The translations under genes were made by a program, and so were the position numbers. 64,000 bases of DNA from Methylomonas aurea (GTDB lineage Bacteria > Pseudomonadota > Gammaproteobacteria > Methylococcales > Methylomonadaceae). The notes beneath the pieces are model-generated. The model worked only from the letters and a program-made list of their open reading frames with translations. It searched no databases and was not told where the DNA came from. Position 1 is the stretch's first letter; each line of letters opens with the position of its first letter. Below are positions 38,695-47,876 of this stretch, piece after piece. Location of the stretch: NCBI RefSeq assembly GCF_024505045.1, contig NZ_JANIBM010000027.1, forward strand, positions 1-64,000, given 5' to 3'.

Positions 38695-41157
38695 ATGTCA
38701 CCGATAGCTCTAAAAAACCACACGGCGCTGTTAAGGGAAGAGGCCGCCGCAATTCATATTCCCTACACGATCCACGCGAATGAACACGTTGTAAAAACCA
38801 AAAATGGTTACGTGATGGTGTTCAAGTTGTCCGGCATCGGCTACGAAAACGCCGACGACGAACAGCTCAACATCTGGCACGAACGTTTGAACGTGTTTTA
38901 CCGCAATATCGCCCGCCCGAATATCTCGATCTGGCAAACCATCATCCGTCACCGCGAAGACGCCTACCCGGCCGGCGAGTTTGAGCCGGGCTTTGCCCAT
39001 GACCTTAACGAGAAATACCGCCGCCGGATTGCACAAGAAACACTCATGTGCAACGACCTTTACGTGGCGATAGTGTACCGGCCTCAACCCGGCACAGTTG
39101 GCAAAACCGCGATGAGTTTCCTCAGCCGAGTCAACAAAGAGTCGGCCAAGCAAGAGCAAGCGGAAGCGCTGGAGGAAATGGCAAAACTGCAACAACACGT
39201 CACGGCCGCCCTGGGCCGCTACGATCCCGAGCCGCTCGGCATCTACAAACGTGGCGATCATTATTACTCGACCATCCTGGAATATTTCGGATTGCTCATT
39301 AACGGCGAATGGCAACGAATCGCCTTGCCGCGATCCCCATTGAACGAAGTGCTGGCCACGTCGCGTTTATCATTCGGCACCGAGGCCATGGAATATCGCA
39401 CCTCCACGAATACCCGCGTCGGCGCTGTGTTGGGCATCAAAGAATACCCGACGCCAACGGTCGTCGGCATGTTTAACCAATTGCTCAAGGCACCGTACAG
39501 CTTCGTTATGACGCAAAGCTTTACCTTCATGATGAAGGCAAGCGCCCAAACGCTCTTGGTAAACCAGCACGCCAGAATGTCAAACATTGGCGATCTAGCG
39601 AAGACGCAAACCGAAGACCTCGAACTTGCTATCGATCAAATATCCGGGAATGAAATTGCCATGGGCGATCATCATTTTTCGTTGCTGGTTCACGGCGAAC
39701 CGTTTGAAGGCGTGAAGGAGGCGGAAAATTCGTCCCGACTGCGCGAACTCAATAACAATATCGCCCACGCGCGAACCGTGTTAGGCGACACCGGCATGAC
39801 CGTTGCGCGGGAAGACATGGCCATGGAAGCGGCGTTTTGGGCGCAACTGCCCGGCAATTTTGCCTATCGGCCCCGTCTATCGCCGATCACTAGCCGTAAC
39901 TTCTCAGCGATGGCCCCGTACCATAATTTCCCGGTAGGCCGGGCAACGGGTAACCATTGGGGCGACGCCATGGCCGTTCTGATTACCAACGCCAGAAGCA
40001 ACTATTATTTTTCGTTGCATGCCAGCGATCCCAAAGACCCGACCGGCGGCTCCAAAAAAGACGTGGCCCACACCTACCTATGCGGCCCGACGGGTTCCGG
40101 TAAAACTGTTGTGTTCGGCTTCATGGTATCGATGCTGCGCAAGCAAAACGTCACGCAAGTAATTTTTGATAACGACTACGGCCTCGAAATCTTGATCCGT
40201 GCTTTGGGCGGCCGCTACCTGCCAATCCGCAACAAACACAATACCGGCTTTAACCCGCTCCAGCTCGAACCGACCCCAAACAATGTCGAATTCATGCGGC
40301 AATTTGTGCAACGCCTGGCGTATCGCGCCGACAAACCGTTAACTGAACGCGAATTGAAAAATCTCAATTCAGCGCTCGACGGCACGTTACTACTCGACCG
40401 CCAATACCGCCGTTTATCGCGCCTGGTGGAATTCCTGGACGTGCGCGACCCGGAAGGCCTTTACGCCCGCCTCAGTAAATGGGCGGAAAGCACGGCCGGC
40501 GAATATGCCTGGGTGTTCGACAATGAGACCGACACGATTAGCGGCCTCATGAATGAAGCCGCAACCATCGGCTTCGACTCCACCGATTTTCTGAAAAACC
40601 CGGTGACCTGCGGGCCGATCACCATGTACCTGTTCCACCTCGTGCAAACATTGATGGACGGCCGTCGTTTACTGTGTTGGATGGACGAGTTTTCGCGTTC
40701 TATCAACGATCCGGCCTTCCAAGAGTTTGCCAAGGATGGACTGGAAAGGGCACGTAAAAAGAACGCCGGTTTTATTTTTGTCACGCAAAGCCCAAGCTCG
40801 GTGCTGGAAAGCCCGATTGCTCGAACTCTGGTCGAGCAAACCCCGACCCAAATCTTCATGCCCAACGAAAAAGCGCGGGAAGAGGACTACATCGACGGTT
40901 TCGGCCTGAGTGAGCGCGAATTTCTGTTAATCAAACAGGAAATCCAGCCGGGCAGCCGGCAATTCCTGATTAAACAAGGACATGCCAGCGTCGTGTGCGA
41001 ACTCAATTTAAAAGGGTTTAGCTACGAACTGGATGTAATTTCGGGCCGTTCGCACAACGTCGAATACGTCCGAAAACTGATAGAGGACGTGGGCGACAAC
41101 CCGCAGACTTGGTTACCGCTATACAAGCAATACTTGGACGAACAACGCCATTCCTAA
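38695..41157 (+). CDS. virB4: VirB4 ATPase
   Basis: 820 residues from ATG 38695 (AAGGAAATCGAT upstream; the longer frame overlaps virB3). N-terminal CagE/VirB4 domain, Walker A GPTGSGKT (~465), Walker B LLCWMDEFSRS (~660), RTLVEQTPTQIFMPN near 715. It powers pilus assembly and substrate translocation at the inner membrane. Confidence 0.92.
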   Translation: MSPIALKNHTALLREEAAAIHIPYTIHANEHVVKTKNGYVMVFKLSGIGYENADDEQLNIWHERLNVFYRNIARPNISIWQTIIRHREDAYPAGEFEPGFAHDLNEKYRRRIAQETLMCNDLYVAIVYRPQPGTVGKTAMSFLSRVNKESAKQEQAEALEEMAKLQQHVTAALGRYDPEPLGIYKRGDHYYSTILEYFGLLINGEWQRIALPRSPLNEVLATSRLSFGTEAMEYRTSTNTRVGAVLGIKEYPTPTVVGMFNQLLKAPYSFVMTQSFTFMMKASAQTLLVNQHARMSNIGDLAKTQTEDLELAIDQISGNEIAMGDHHFSLLVHGEPFEGVKEAENSSRLRELNNNIAHARTVLGDTGMTVAREDMAMEAAFWAQLPGNFAYRPRLSPITSRNFSAMAPYHNFPVGRATGNHWGDAMAVLITNARSNYYFSLHASDPKDPTGGSKKDVAHTYLCGPTGSGKTVVFGFMVSMLRKQNVTQVIFDNDYGLEILIRALGGRYLPIRNKHNTGFNPLQLEPTPNNVEFMRQFVQRLAYRADKPLTERELKNLNSALDGTLLLDRQYRRLSRLVEFLDVRDPEGLYARLSKWAESTAGEYAWVFDNETDTISGLMNEAATIGFDSTDFLKNPVTCGPITMYLFHLVQTLMDGRRLLCWMDEFSRSINDPAFQEFAKDGLERARKKNAGFIFVTQSPSSVLESPIARTLVEQTPTQIFMPNEKAREEDYIDGFGLSEREFLLIKQEIQPGSRQFLIKQGHASVVCELNLKGFSYELDVISGRSHNVEYVRKLIEDVGDNPQTWLPLYKQYLDEQRHS

Positions 41158-41174
41158 CCGCCGGAGTACACCAC

Positions 41175-41948
41175 ATGAAAATGATTCAGAAAAAACCCAT
41201 CGCGTTAGCCATCATCCTGATGTTATCAGCGACTAACGCGAACGCAATTGACATTGTGAACGACCCGGCACACATGGCGGAGACCATCGCCGGTTGGGCC
41301 GCTAATCACCAGGACGAAATCCAACAGTTTAATACCATGGTGGAGCAATTACAGCAATTGCAACAGACCTATCAAATGGTCACCTCCACCTACAACAGCC
41401 TCACGGGCAGCCGGGGACTTGGGGCTTTGCAAACCTTAACCAATGCCTCACGTAACTACCTGCCGGAAAGCACGGGCGATCTACTCGATACCATCAACGG
41501 CGCAAGCCAGACTTATAACCAGATGAGCGGCATGGTTCAGGGATTCACGAACCAAAACGCGATACTGAATGGCAACGCCCTAAATAGCCTCAACATGACC
41601 GGCCAACAGCTTAACCTTTTCACTCAGCGCCGGAAAAATGCGGCCGCGATACAGGCCACGGCACAGCAAAGTATGAATGCGGCCGGCCAGCGTTACGGGT
41701 ATATCCAAGGAATGATAGATAACATCAATAACACCAACGATCCGAAGGCCATTGCCGAGCTTCAAGCCCGGATCGCAGGCGAACAGGTGATGCTACAAAA
41801 CGATCAGAGCAAAATGGAGCAGATGTATGCCTATATGCAAAATCAGGAGCGGATCAATCAGCAACAAATGAGCGAACTATCGGTACAGCAAATCGGCCGG
41901 ACGCGTAATTTGGTGCAACCGAATTACACGGTTTACAACAATCCATAA
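41175..41948 (+). CDS. virB5: VirB5-like minor pilin
   Basis: 257 residues from MKMIQKKPIALAIILML; signal peptide ending NANA (about 24). The mature part is helical and Gln/Asn-rich (QQLQQTYQMVTSTYNSL, NALNSLNMTGQQLNLF), typical of the VirB5/TrbJ/TraC family located at the pilus tip. CCGGAG precedes the start. Order virB4-virB5 is canonical. Confidence 0.8.
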   Translation: MKMIQKKPIALAIILMLSATNANAIDIVNDPAHMAETIAGWAANHQDEIQQFNTMVEQLQQLQQTYQMVTSTYNSLTGSRGLGALQTLTNASRNYLPESTGDLLDTINGASQTYNQMSGMVQGFTNQNAILNGNALNSLNMTGQQLNLFTQRRKNAAAIQATAQQSMNAAGQRYGYIQGMIDNINNTNDPKAIAELQARIAGEQVMLQNDQSKMEQMYAYMQNQERINQQQMSELSVQQIGRTRNLVQPNYTVYNNP

Positions 41949-41960
41949 CCGGAGACGAAA

Positions 41961-42260
41961 ATGACCAAGAATCTCACAATTTTAACAACCATCGTGTTAA
42001 CCGCAGCCACGACGGCCGGCGGCACATACTACCTGACCACAAATGGCCAGACGAGCAACAGCGCTGAAAATACGCCGGTAGCCATGGCACCTCAGACGGA
42101 CAACGGGCAATCCGTGGTTCAAGTGGCAGCACAGGATGCGGATAAACCGATCACCATTGTTGTTAAAACACAAATCGAAGAAGCGAAACACACTCGAAGA
42201 CCAACAGGGCACATTCGAGATTTAAAGCAACCGGAATACGGGGTATTCCAGGGCAATTAA
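41961..42260 (+). CDS. Small periplasmic T4SS-operon protein
   Basis: 99 residues: an uncleaved or signal-type N-terminal helix (LTILTTIVLTAATTAGGTYY), then a polar region ending KQPEYGVFQGN. No lipobox Cys, so it is not a classical lipoprotein/VirB7. Lies between virB5 and virB6, where entry-exclusion proteins sit in related systems; that assignment is a guess. Confidence 0.5.
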   Translation: MTKNLTILTTIVLTAATTAGGTYYLTTNGQTSNSAENTPVAMAPQTDNGQSVVQVAAQDADKPITIVVKTQIEEAKHTRRPTGHIRDLKQPEYGVFQGN

Positions 42261-42284
42261 CGCCACTCTTATGAGGATAATGAC

Positions 42285-43307
42285 ATGGGGTTTTTTCTAC
42301 AATTCTGGACGTATTTACAGGGAAACGTATTGAATACGGTTGGAGCGGTGACAGCCAATATAGCGGGCAGTATCGCGCCGGCAGCCGTCACGTTTGCAAC
42401 CATGTATGTGATGTTATGGGGATATTTACATTTACGAGGTGCAATCGAAGAGCCGATCATGGACGGGGCCAAGCGGATCATCCAGTTGGCAGTGATTTTC
42501 GCCGTGGCAATCGATTTATGGGAATACAACGCGGTTTTCATAGATTTTTTTGTGACAACCCCTGACTCATTATCCAATGCAATATTGGGTGGAAATGCGG
42601 CAGTGACGGCCGTCGATAACATCTGGAAAGATGGCGGCGACGTGGCGGAATCCCTAATGGCGCAAGGCGGCATCATGAACGGTAATGTGGATTTCTATAT
42701 TGCCGGGTTTGCGGTCTATTTGTTTGTCGGCGCAATCTGCATCTGGATGGCGTATTTATACTGTTTATCGCTGGTGGCCGTGGGATTGTTGTTAGCCATT
42801 GGCCCCTTACCTGTATTGGGGTTAATGTTTGAAACCACGAAGCGATTTTTCGAGGCATGGGTCGCTCAACTCGCCAATTACGGCCTAATTATTGTTATTG
42901 CGTCAGTGGCGGCAAAACTTCTTCTTGGAATGCTAAATTCGTATGCCACAGCGGCGGCAGCGATGGGTGCCGCGATAACAGTGGCCGAGGCCATTCAATT
43001 GTGTTTGGCATCCGGTTTTATCCTCATCCTCATGAAGCAAGTGCCGACCATTGCGGCGACATTGGGCGGTGGCGTGGCGTTGAGTACATTCAACACCCTA
43101 AGCCGGCTTATGTCTGGTACAGCGAGAAGTACTGGCGGCACCGCGTACCAATTCGCGCGTGGTGTGGCAGATGGGCGAGCAGGGCATCAACCAAGCCGCT
43201 ATCAATCGATAACCCGTAACCTGGGCACCCGCTTAGGCGCAAGGCGTGCGCCGCAACAGGCACAACAGCAAACAGGAGGAAAAATAGCTCGGAGTGCTGT
43301 GTTCTAG
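42285..43307 (+). CDS. virB6: VirB6-like polytopic membrane protein
   Basis: 340 residues, TrbL/VirB6 family. At least five hydrophobic helices (AAVTFATMYVMLWGYL, YIAGFAVYLFVGAICIWMAY, LVAVGLLLAIGPLPVLGLMF, LIIVIASVAAKLLLGML). The conserved LxLxxGPLPVLxLxFexTxxFFExW stretch (about 165-190) is typical. C-terminal tail is basic and Gln-rich. Forms part of the inner-membrane translocation platform. Confidence 0.85.
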   Translation: MGFFLQFWTYLQGNVLNTVGAVTANIAGSIAPAAVTFATMYVMLWGYLHLRGAIEEPIMDGAKRIIQLAVIFAVAIDLWEYNAVFIDFFVTTPDSLSNAILGGNAAVTAVDNIWKDGGDVAESLMAQGGIMNGNVDFYIAGFAVYLFVGAICIWMAYLYCLSLVAVGLLLAIGPLPVLGLMFETTKRFFEAWVAQLANYGLIIVIASVAAKLLLGMLNSYATAAAAMGAAITVAEAIQLCLASGFILILMKQVPTIAATLGGGVALSTFNTLSRLMSGTARSTGGTAYQFARGVADGRAGHQPSRYQSITRNLGTRLGARRAPQQAQQQTGGKIARSAVF

Positions 43308-43313
43308 CGGTTT

Positions 43314-43331
43314 TTTTCGCGCCCGCGAAAC
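43314..43331. promoter_or_regulatory. KorB-like box, copy 10
   Basis: TTTTCGCGCCCGCGAAAC, one base off consensus, 6 bp after the virB6 stop and 15 bp before the small gene at 43347. Confidence 0.6.
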
Positions 43332-43346
43332 TGGAGTTCAATACCG

Positions 43347-43514
43347 ATGAACGATTCAATACAAACAATCCTCGACGATCCAGCGGCATCGGATTGGCTA
43401 AAAACGGCATTGCGGGCCGCGTTGGCCCGCGATCCTGTTGATGCGGTCAACGACGCCGAAATTCTTTGTGAATCACTCAAACAACGACTGGACGATATTT
43501 TTCAATCAATCTAG
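43347..43514 (+). CDS. 55-residue acidic protein
   Basis: MNDSIQTILDDPAASDWLKT, continuing LRAALARDPVDAVNDAEILC and ending LDDIFQSI; stop TAG. CTGGAG lies upstream. Acidic and helical, with no signal sequence. Placed between virB6 and the second regulator gene. No family is recognised; frame, codon use and Shine-Dalgarno support a real gene. Confidence 0.55.
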   Translation: MNDSIQTILDDPAASDWLKTALRAALARDPVDAVNDAEILCESLKQRLDDIFQSI

Positions 43515-43571
43515 GAGCATGCGGCGATATGGTCGCCGCACGTTATCTGTTAGCGAACAGGAACCGTTTAA

Positions 43572-43817
43572 ATGGAGCAACCGCGCATACAAGAACACGA
43601 CGAGAATCAAAAAGAATTTCGCGACATTCTGTCCAAATACGGCCTTACGCAAGCCGAGGCCGCCGCGCTAATAACGAACGAAACCGGGCAATCAGTCGGA
43701 ACACGCAAAATCCGTAGCTGGTTGGCAGGGGTGTCGATTCCATCCAGCAGGAAATGCCCCAAATGGGCGTTAACCGCACTCAAACGAACCACCGAAAATC
43801 TATCGGAAGAAAAGTAA
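43572..43817 (+). CDS. HTH repressor of T4SS block 2
   Basis: 81 residues, paralogue of 36972-37226: KEFRDILSKYGLTQAEAAAL, ITNETGQSVGTRKIRSWLAG, then KWALTALKRTTENL. It precedes the second palindromic promoter. The matching pairs suggest that each T4SS half has its own repressor, perhaps with cross-regulation. Confidence 0.65.
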   Translation: MEQPRIQEHDENQKEFRDILSKYGLTQAEAAALITNETGQSVGTRKIRSWLAGVSIPSSRKCPKWALTALKRTTENLSEEK

Positions 43818-43825
43818 CATTATTC

Positions 43826-43854
43826 TTGACATAGGCTCAATGAGCCTATAACAT
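43826..43854 (+). promoter_or_regulatory. Palindromic promoter/operator of T4SS block 2
   Basis: TTGACA (43826-43831) overlapping ATAGGCTCAATGAGCCTAT (43831-43849), differing from the block 1 operator only at the centre. Confidence 0.75.
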
Positions 43855-43889
43855 TCAAGGCACCCTAACTACCAAAACCTCCTGCGACT

Positions 43890-44033
43890 ATGAAACTCAG
43901 CAATTCTACCTGGCTTGTTATGGCCATTTTATCAACCGTAATCATGACAGGCTGCGCAACTACGCCGCCGGCCCGCTGCACCGAGGATTTCACGCCCATC
44001 AACGCAAATGCAACGGAAACGGTGCAACCATGA
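43890..44033 (+). CDS. virB7: VirB7-like small lipoprotein
   Basis: 47 residues: MKLSNSTWLVMAILSTVIMT followed by the lipobox Cys (VIMTGC, Cys22), then a short Thr/Pro tail with a second Cys. The stop overlaps the virB8 start (ATGA). Size, lipobox and position before virB8 fit VirB7, which stabilises VirB9 in the outer-membrane core. Confidence 0.75.
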   Translation: MKLSNSTWLVMAILSTVIMTGCATTPPARCTEDFTPINANATETVQP

Positions 44034-44746
44034 AACGCGACCCGGAACTGGAAAACTATCTGGCCGAGGCGAGTTCCTGGGAAGCCGACAAACTCAGGGA
44101 CGCGCTCAAACAAATCAAATTTCAAAAAGTGGTCATTGTGGGCCTGGTCATCGCGACCGGAAGCCTGGCATGGGCCATCAAGGGATTGACCCCTTTGAAA
44201 ACCACGCAACCCTATGTCGTTCGCGTGGATAACTCCACGGGAATTGTCGATGTTGTGCCGATCTACAACGGCCAAGCCGAGCTAAACGAGCTTGTCACGC
44301 GCAACCTTCTAACCCACTACCAAACCGCACGGGAACGTTATTTTTACGCGATTGCGGAAACCGATTACGAGTACGTCGGCGCATTTAATAACTCCAAACT
44401 CAACGACGAATGGGCACGGGAATGGATGGAAGGCAACCCGGAATCGCCGCTTGTGAAATACAAGGACGGCACGACCGTAACCGTCCACGTCAAGGGCATC
44501 ACTTTCCTGGAACCCGACAGCGGCGCACGCGATACCGCACAAATCCGTTTCACCACGGAAACACGCAAAGGCGGCAATGGCGCACCCGTCGTCACGCATT
44601 GGCTATCGACCGTCAAATACGCTTACGGCGAACCCTCCACCAACGACAAAGAACGCAGCCTGAATCAATTAGGCCTGCGGATCACCAGCTACCACAAAGA
44701 GCCGGAAGTTATCGCCGAGCAACGCGCAATAGGAGGTCAGCCATGA
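44030..44746 (+). CDS. virB8: VirB8-like inner-membrane protein
   Basis: 238 residues: short cytoplasmic N-terminus, one transmembrane helix (VVIVGLVIATGSLAWAIKGL, about 36-55) and a periplasmic NTF2-like domain (PYVVRVDNSTGIVDVVPIYN, YEYVGAFNN, THWLSTVKYAYGEP). It nucleates T4SS assembly. Overlaps virB7 and virB9 by 4 bp each, showing tight coupling. Confidence 0.9.
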   Translation: MKRDPELENYLAEASSWEADKLRDALKQIKFQKVVIVGLVIATGSLAWAIKGLTPLKTTQPYVVRVDNSTGIVDVVPIYNGQAELNELVTRNLLTHYQTARERYFYAIAETDYEYVGAFNNSKLNDEWAREWMEGNPESPLVKYKDGTTVTVHVKGITFLEPDSGARDTAQIRFTTETRKGGNGAPVVTHWLSTVKYAYGEPSTNDKERSLNQLGLRITSYHKEPEVIAEQRAIGGQP

Positions 44747-45573
44747 AAACATTAGGACGTTTAAGTGCTATTGGCCTGATGGTGTGGGCCACCGCTTCGG
44801 TCGCGGAAATCAACCCCATGCCGGGCATGACAGACCCGCGTGTACGTGAGGTGGTTTATGACCGGGACGATGTAATCCGTTTGATTGGCTATGTGGGTTA
44901 TCAAACGCATTTACGCATGGCTCCGGGCGAGAAGTTTGTCGGCGTCGGCGCTGGTGATACCGGCGGCTTGGATATAACGGCCGACGGTAGCGATACATGG
45001 CTCAAACCCAAAGCCGAATTGGTGCGAACCAATTTCGACGTGAAAACCAACCGCCGGGTCTATCACTTCGATTACGAAGTACGGAAAGAGCCACCGCACA
45101 ACAAAAAAGCCATGATCTATTCGATTACCTTCCGCTACCCCGCCGATGAGGAAGAAAAGCGGCTGGACGACTTCGCTAAAGCGAAGTTGCACGACAAGTT
45201 GCATGCGCCGGCCTACAAGGTGAACAAAGACTATTGGTATTGCGGCGCTCCATCGATGAAGCCGGTTGAAGCCTACGACGATGGCATTCAAACACATATC
45301 AAGTTTGGATCGCATGCCGAGTATCCGGCCATCTTCGCCGAAAACGCGGATCAATCAGAATCGTTGATCAATTTTCACGTTGAACCAGACACCGACGAGG
45401 TGGTGGTACACCAAATCGCACACCGTTTTATTTTGCGCCGTGGTGAATTAGTAGGCTGCATCGAAAACCGGCAATTTTCCGGCGGTGGATCGCGCTTGAC
45501 GTCGGGCACAGTAAAGGACGACGTAGTTATAAAAACACACAAAACCGAAAACGAGGCAGCCGGCAATGAGTGA
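44743..45573 (+). CDS. virB9: VirB9-like outer-membrane core protein
   Basis: 276 residues from ATG 44743 (AGGAGGTCAGCC upstream). Signal peptide ending SVAE (about 20). VVYDRDDVIRLIGYVGYQTH is the VirB9 N-terminal signature, and DEVVVHQIAHRFILRRGELV marks the C-terminal domain that binds VirB7. The longer upstream frame is only a shadow of virB8. It ends 8 bp into virB10. Confidence 0.9.
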   Translation: MKTLGRLSAIGLMVWATASVAEINPMPGMTDPRVREVVYDRDDVIRLIGYVGYQTHLRMAPGEKFVGVGAGDTGGLDITADGSDTWLKPKAELVRTNFDVKTNRRVYHFDYEVRKEPPHNKKAMIYSITFRYPADEEEKRLDDFAKAKLHDKLHAPAYKVNKDYWYCGAPSMKPVEAYDDGIQTHIKFGSHAEYPAIFAENADQSESLINFHVEPDTDEVVVHQIAHRFILRRGELVGCIENRQFSGGGSRLTSGTVKDDVVIKTHKTENEAAGNE

Positions 45574-46804
45574 AAACAATCATGAAATAGATATGCACTA
45601 TGACGACCATGTAGACAACCACGACCACGTACCGGGCGAACGCCAAATACCGAGCGTGACGCGCGGCCAGTCGTTACAGTCGAAAATGAATAATGTGTTT
45701 GCGGTCGCTTTAATACTGCTATTGGGAGGCGGCTTTTTGACCTGGTATTACACCAATATGTATGCCAAGAAAAACGCCGAGGACGAAAAACGCAAACAGG
45801 AACAAGAGCAACTGACGCAATCCACCGGCAGCCTGCCAAAACTCGGTGCAGTGCCGTTTCCACAAGTAAAAACGCCACCGCCACCGCCCCCCGTTGAATC
45901 AGTAGACGCTGGCAACCTGTTTGGGCCAGCTCCAGGATCGCAAGCCAACGTCAATAACGGGCCAAAAGAACCGACGCCGGAAGAAGTCGCGCAAATGCGC
46001 CGACTGACAACCCCTGTTTATGTGAAACCAAATAACAACATGGCAGGGGCCGAGCAACCAAGCGCCGATCCTAACCAACGTCATGCCAGTTTGGACTCCA
46101 TCGCCGGGCAGAATACCGATCTTGCAAAAGCGCTACAGCCGACAACTACCGCCATGGCACGGGCCGAAATGTTGCCGTCATTAACGTTCGTTATCCCAAA
46201 AGGCCGCAAAGGCGACTGCACGCTAGAAACCGCCATTGATTCCCAACTGCCCGGCATGGTGACCTGCGTATTGTCACACGATATTTTCGGTGCTGACGGC
46301 AAAGTGCCTCTGTTAAAACGCGGCACGTCGATTACCGGCGAGACGCGCACCAACGTACAACAAGGGCAAAGTCGCGTGTTTGTGTTGTGGACGGACGCAA
46401 GAACCGAAGCCGGCGTAGTGGCACAACTGGCGTCACCGGCAACGGACTCGCTCGGACGTAGCGGGATTACGGGCGAGGTTGACAACCATTTTTGGGATCG
46501 CTTCGGTGCGGCAATCCTAATATCAGTCATCAATGGCGTGATTCAGGCAGGCACGAACTACGCGAGCGGCGCTGGCAACAGCGGCGGAACGACACTTAAT
46601 TACAACACACAACAACCCAACCAAGTCATGACGGAAGTATTGAGAAACACCGTCAACATTCCGCCCACTATTCGCGTACCGCAAGGGGAGCGCGTGCAAA
46701 TTCTGTTCGCGCGTGATGTGGACTTTCGTTCGGTTTATGCACTGGCTGATAAATACCAGTACATCTATGACGAAGCGGAAGCCAAATATCGCCAGTATCA
46801 GTAA
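45566..46804 (+). CDS. virB10: VirB10-like core complex protein
   Basis: 412 residues: cytoplasmic N-terminus, one transmembrane helix (about 36-56), a Pro-rich periplasmic spacer (PPPPPPVESVDAG), and the C-terminal TrbI/VirB10 domain (LTFVIPKGRKGDCTLETAID, VPQGERVQILFARDVDF). It spans both membranes and senses ATP energy from VirB11/VirD4. Confidence 0.92.
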   Translation: MSENNHEIDMHYDDHVDNHDHVPGERQIPSVTRGQSLQSKMNNVFAVALILLLGGGFLTWYYTNMYAKKNAEDEKRKQEQEQLTQSTGSLPKLGAVPFPQVKTPPPPPPVESVDAGNLFGPAPGSQANVNNGPKEPTPEEVAQMRRLTTPVYVKPNNNMAGAEQPSADPNQRHASLDSIAGQNTDLAKALQPTTTAMARAEMLPSLTFVIPKGRKGDCTLETAIDSQLPGMVTCVLSHDIFGADGKVPLLKRGTSITGETRTNVQQGQSRVFVLWTDARTEAGVVAQLASPATDSLGRSGITGEVDNHFWDRFGAAILISVINGVIQAGTNYASGAGNSGGTTLNYNTQQPNQVMTEVLRNTVNIPPTIRVPQGERVQILFARDVDFRSVYALADKYQYIYDEAEAKYRQYQ

Positions 46805-46808
46805 TCAA

Positions 46809-46826
46809 TTTTCGCGCCCGCGAAAA
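46809..46826. promoter_or_regulatory. KorB-like box, copy 11
   Basis: Perfect TTTTCGCGCCCGCGAAAA in the short virB10-virB11 gap, 22 bp before the virB11 start. Confidence 0.65.
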
Positions 46827-46847
46827 TCCAACACCGAGAGGAAACAC

Positions 46848-47876
46848 ATGGAATCAGCACAACACCGCCGCGACAATGTGGAATACCTGAGCGCATTGCA
46901 TCATTACCTAACCCCTTTACGTTGCATCTTGGATGATGACGCCGTGACTGAGGTCTGCATCAATAAACCGCATGAAGCCTGGGTGCAACGATACAGCGGC
47001 AAAACCTGTGAAAAACTGGCGTTTGCGTCGCATGGTTGGTGCCGAAACATGGCCAATCTGGTTGCGAACAAAACCTCACAAGGAGCCGACGAAACGACGC
47101 CCCTGTTATCGGCTGATTTACCGACTGGTGAGCGGATTCAATTCGTACTGCCACCGGCCAGTGATCACGTATCCATTACGATCCGCCGGCCGTCTAAAAC
47201 CGTGTGGACACTCGACGAGTTGGCCGACAAAGGACTCTTTGCGCAATGCAAAGAGTCGGGCGACGAACTGGACGACGTGGAAAAGGAATTGCTCGAACTT
47301 AAGGAACAGCGCCGTTATGGTGAATTCATCAAGCTAGGCATAAAGGCCAAAAAGAATTTTCTATTATCCGGGGTAACAGGTAGCGGGAAAACCACGGCAA
47401 ACAAGGCCTTAATCCTCGAAATCCCAGCCGACGAGCGCATCATCACGATTGAGGACGCCAAAGAGTTGATATTAGTGAACCAACCGGATCATGTTCGCCT
47501 GTTTTATTCCAAAGGCGGGCAGGGCATTTCAAACGTTAACGCCAAAATGCTACTTGAGGCCTGTTTGCGGATGAAGCCGGATCGCTTGTTCCTGGCGGAG
47601 TTGCGAAGCGACGAAGCCTTTGAATACCTGCGGGCCGTTGCTTCTCACCCTGGCTCGATTACCAGTATTCACGGCCACACCGCACAATTGGCTCTCGCGC
47701 AAATGGTGTTATTGCTCAGACAAAGCCCGGCAGGGCAAGCCTTGCAGTCGGAAGAAATCAAATCGTTGCTGTATCAAACCATTGACATCGTTCTACAGTT
47801 CGCGGCCGATGGCCAAATTCGATATATCAAAGAGGTCTGGTACAGACCCGATCTGAAACGCAAACACGGCCTATGA
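46848..47876 (+). CDS. virB11: VirB11 ATPase
   Basis: 342 residues from ATG 46848 (GAGAGGAAACAC upstream). GspE/VirB11 hexameric ATPase: SGVTGSGKTT (~175), ERIITIEDAKEL (Asp box), Walker B-like MKPDRLFLAELRSDEAFEYL, His box SIHGHTAQ. It switches between pilus assembly and DNA export. Overlaps virD4 by 4 bp. Confidence 0.92.
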   Translation: MESAQHRRDNVEYLSALHHYLTPLRCILDDDAVTEVCINKPHEAWVQRYSGKTCEKLAFASHGWCRNMANLVANKTSQGADETTPLLSADLPTGERIQFVLPPASDHVSITIRRPSKTVWTLDELADKGLFAQCKESGDELDDVEKELLELKEQRRYGEFIKLGIKAKKNFLLSGVTGSGKTTANKALILEIPADERIITIEDAKELILVNQPDHVRLFYSKGGQGISNVNAKMLLEACLRMKPDRLFLAELRSDEAFEYLRAVASHPGSITSIHGHTAQLALAQMVLLLRQSPAGQALQSEEIKSLLYQTIDIVLQFAADGQIRYIKEVWYRPDLKRKHGL

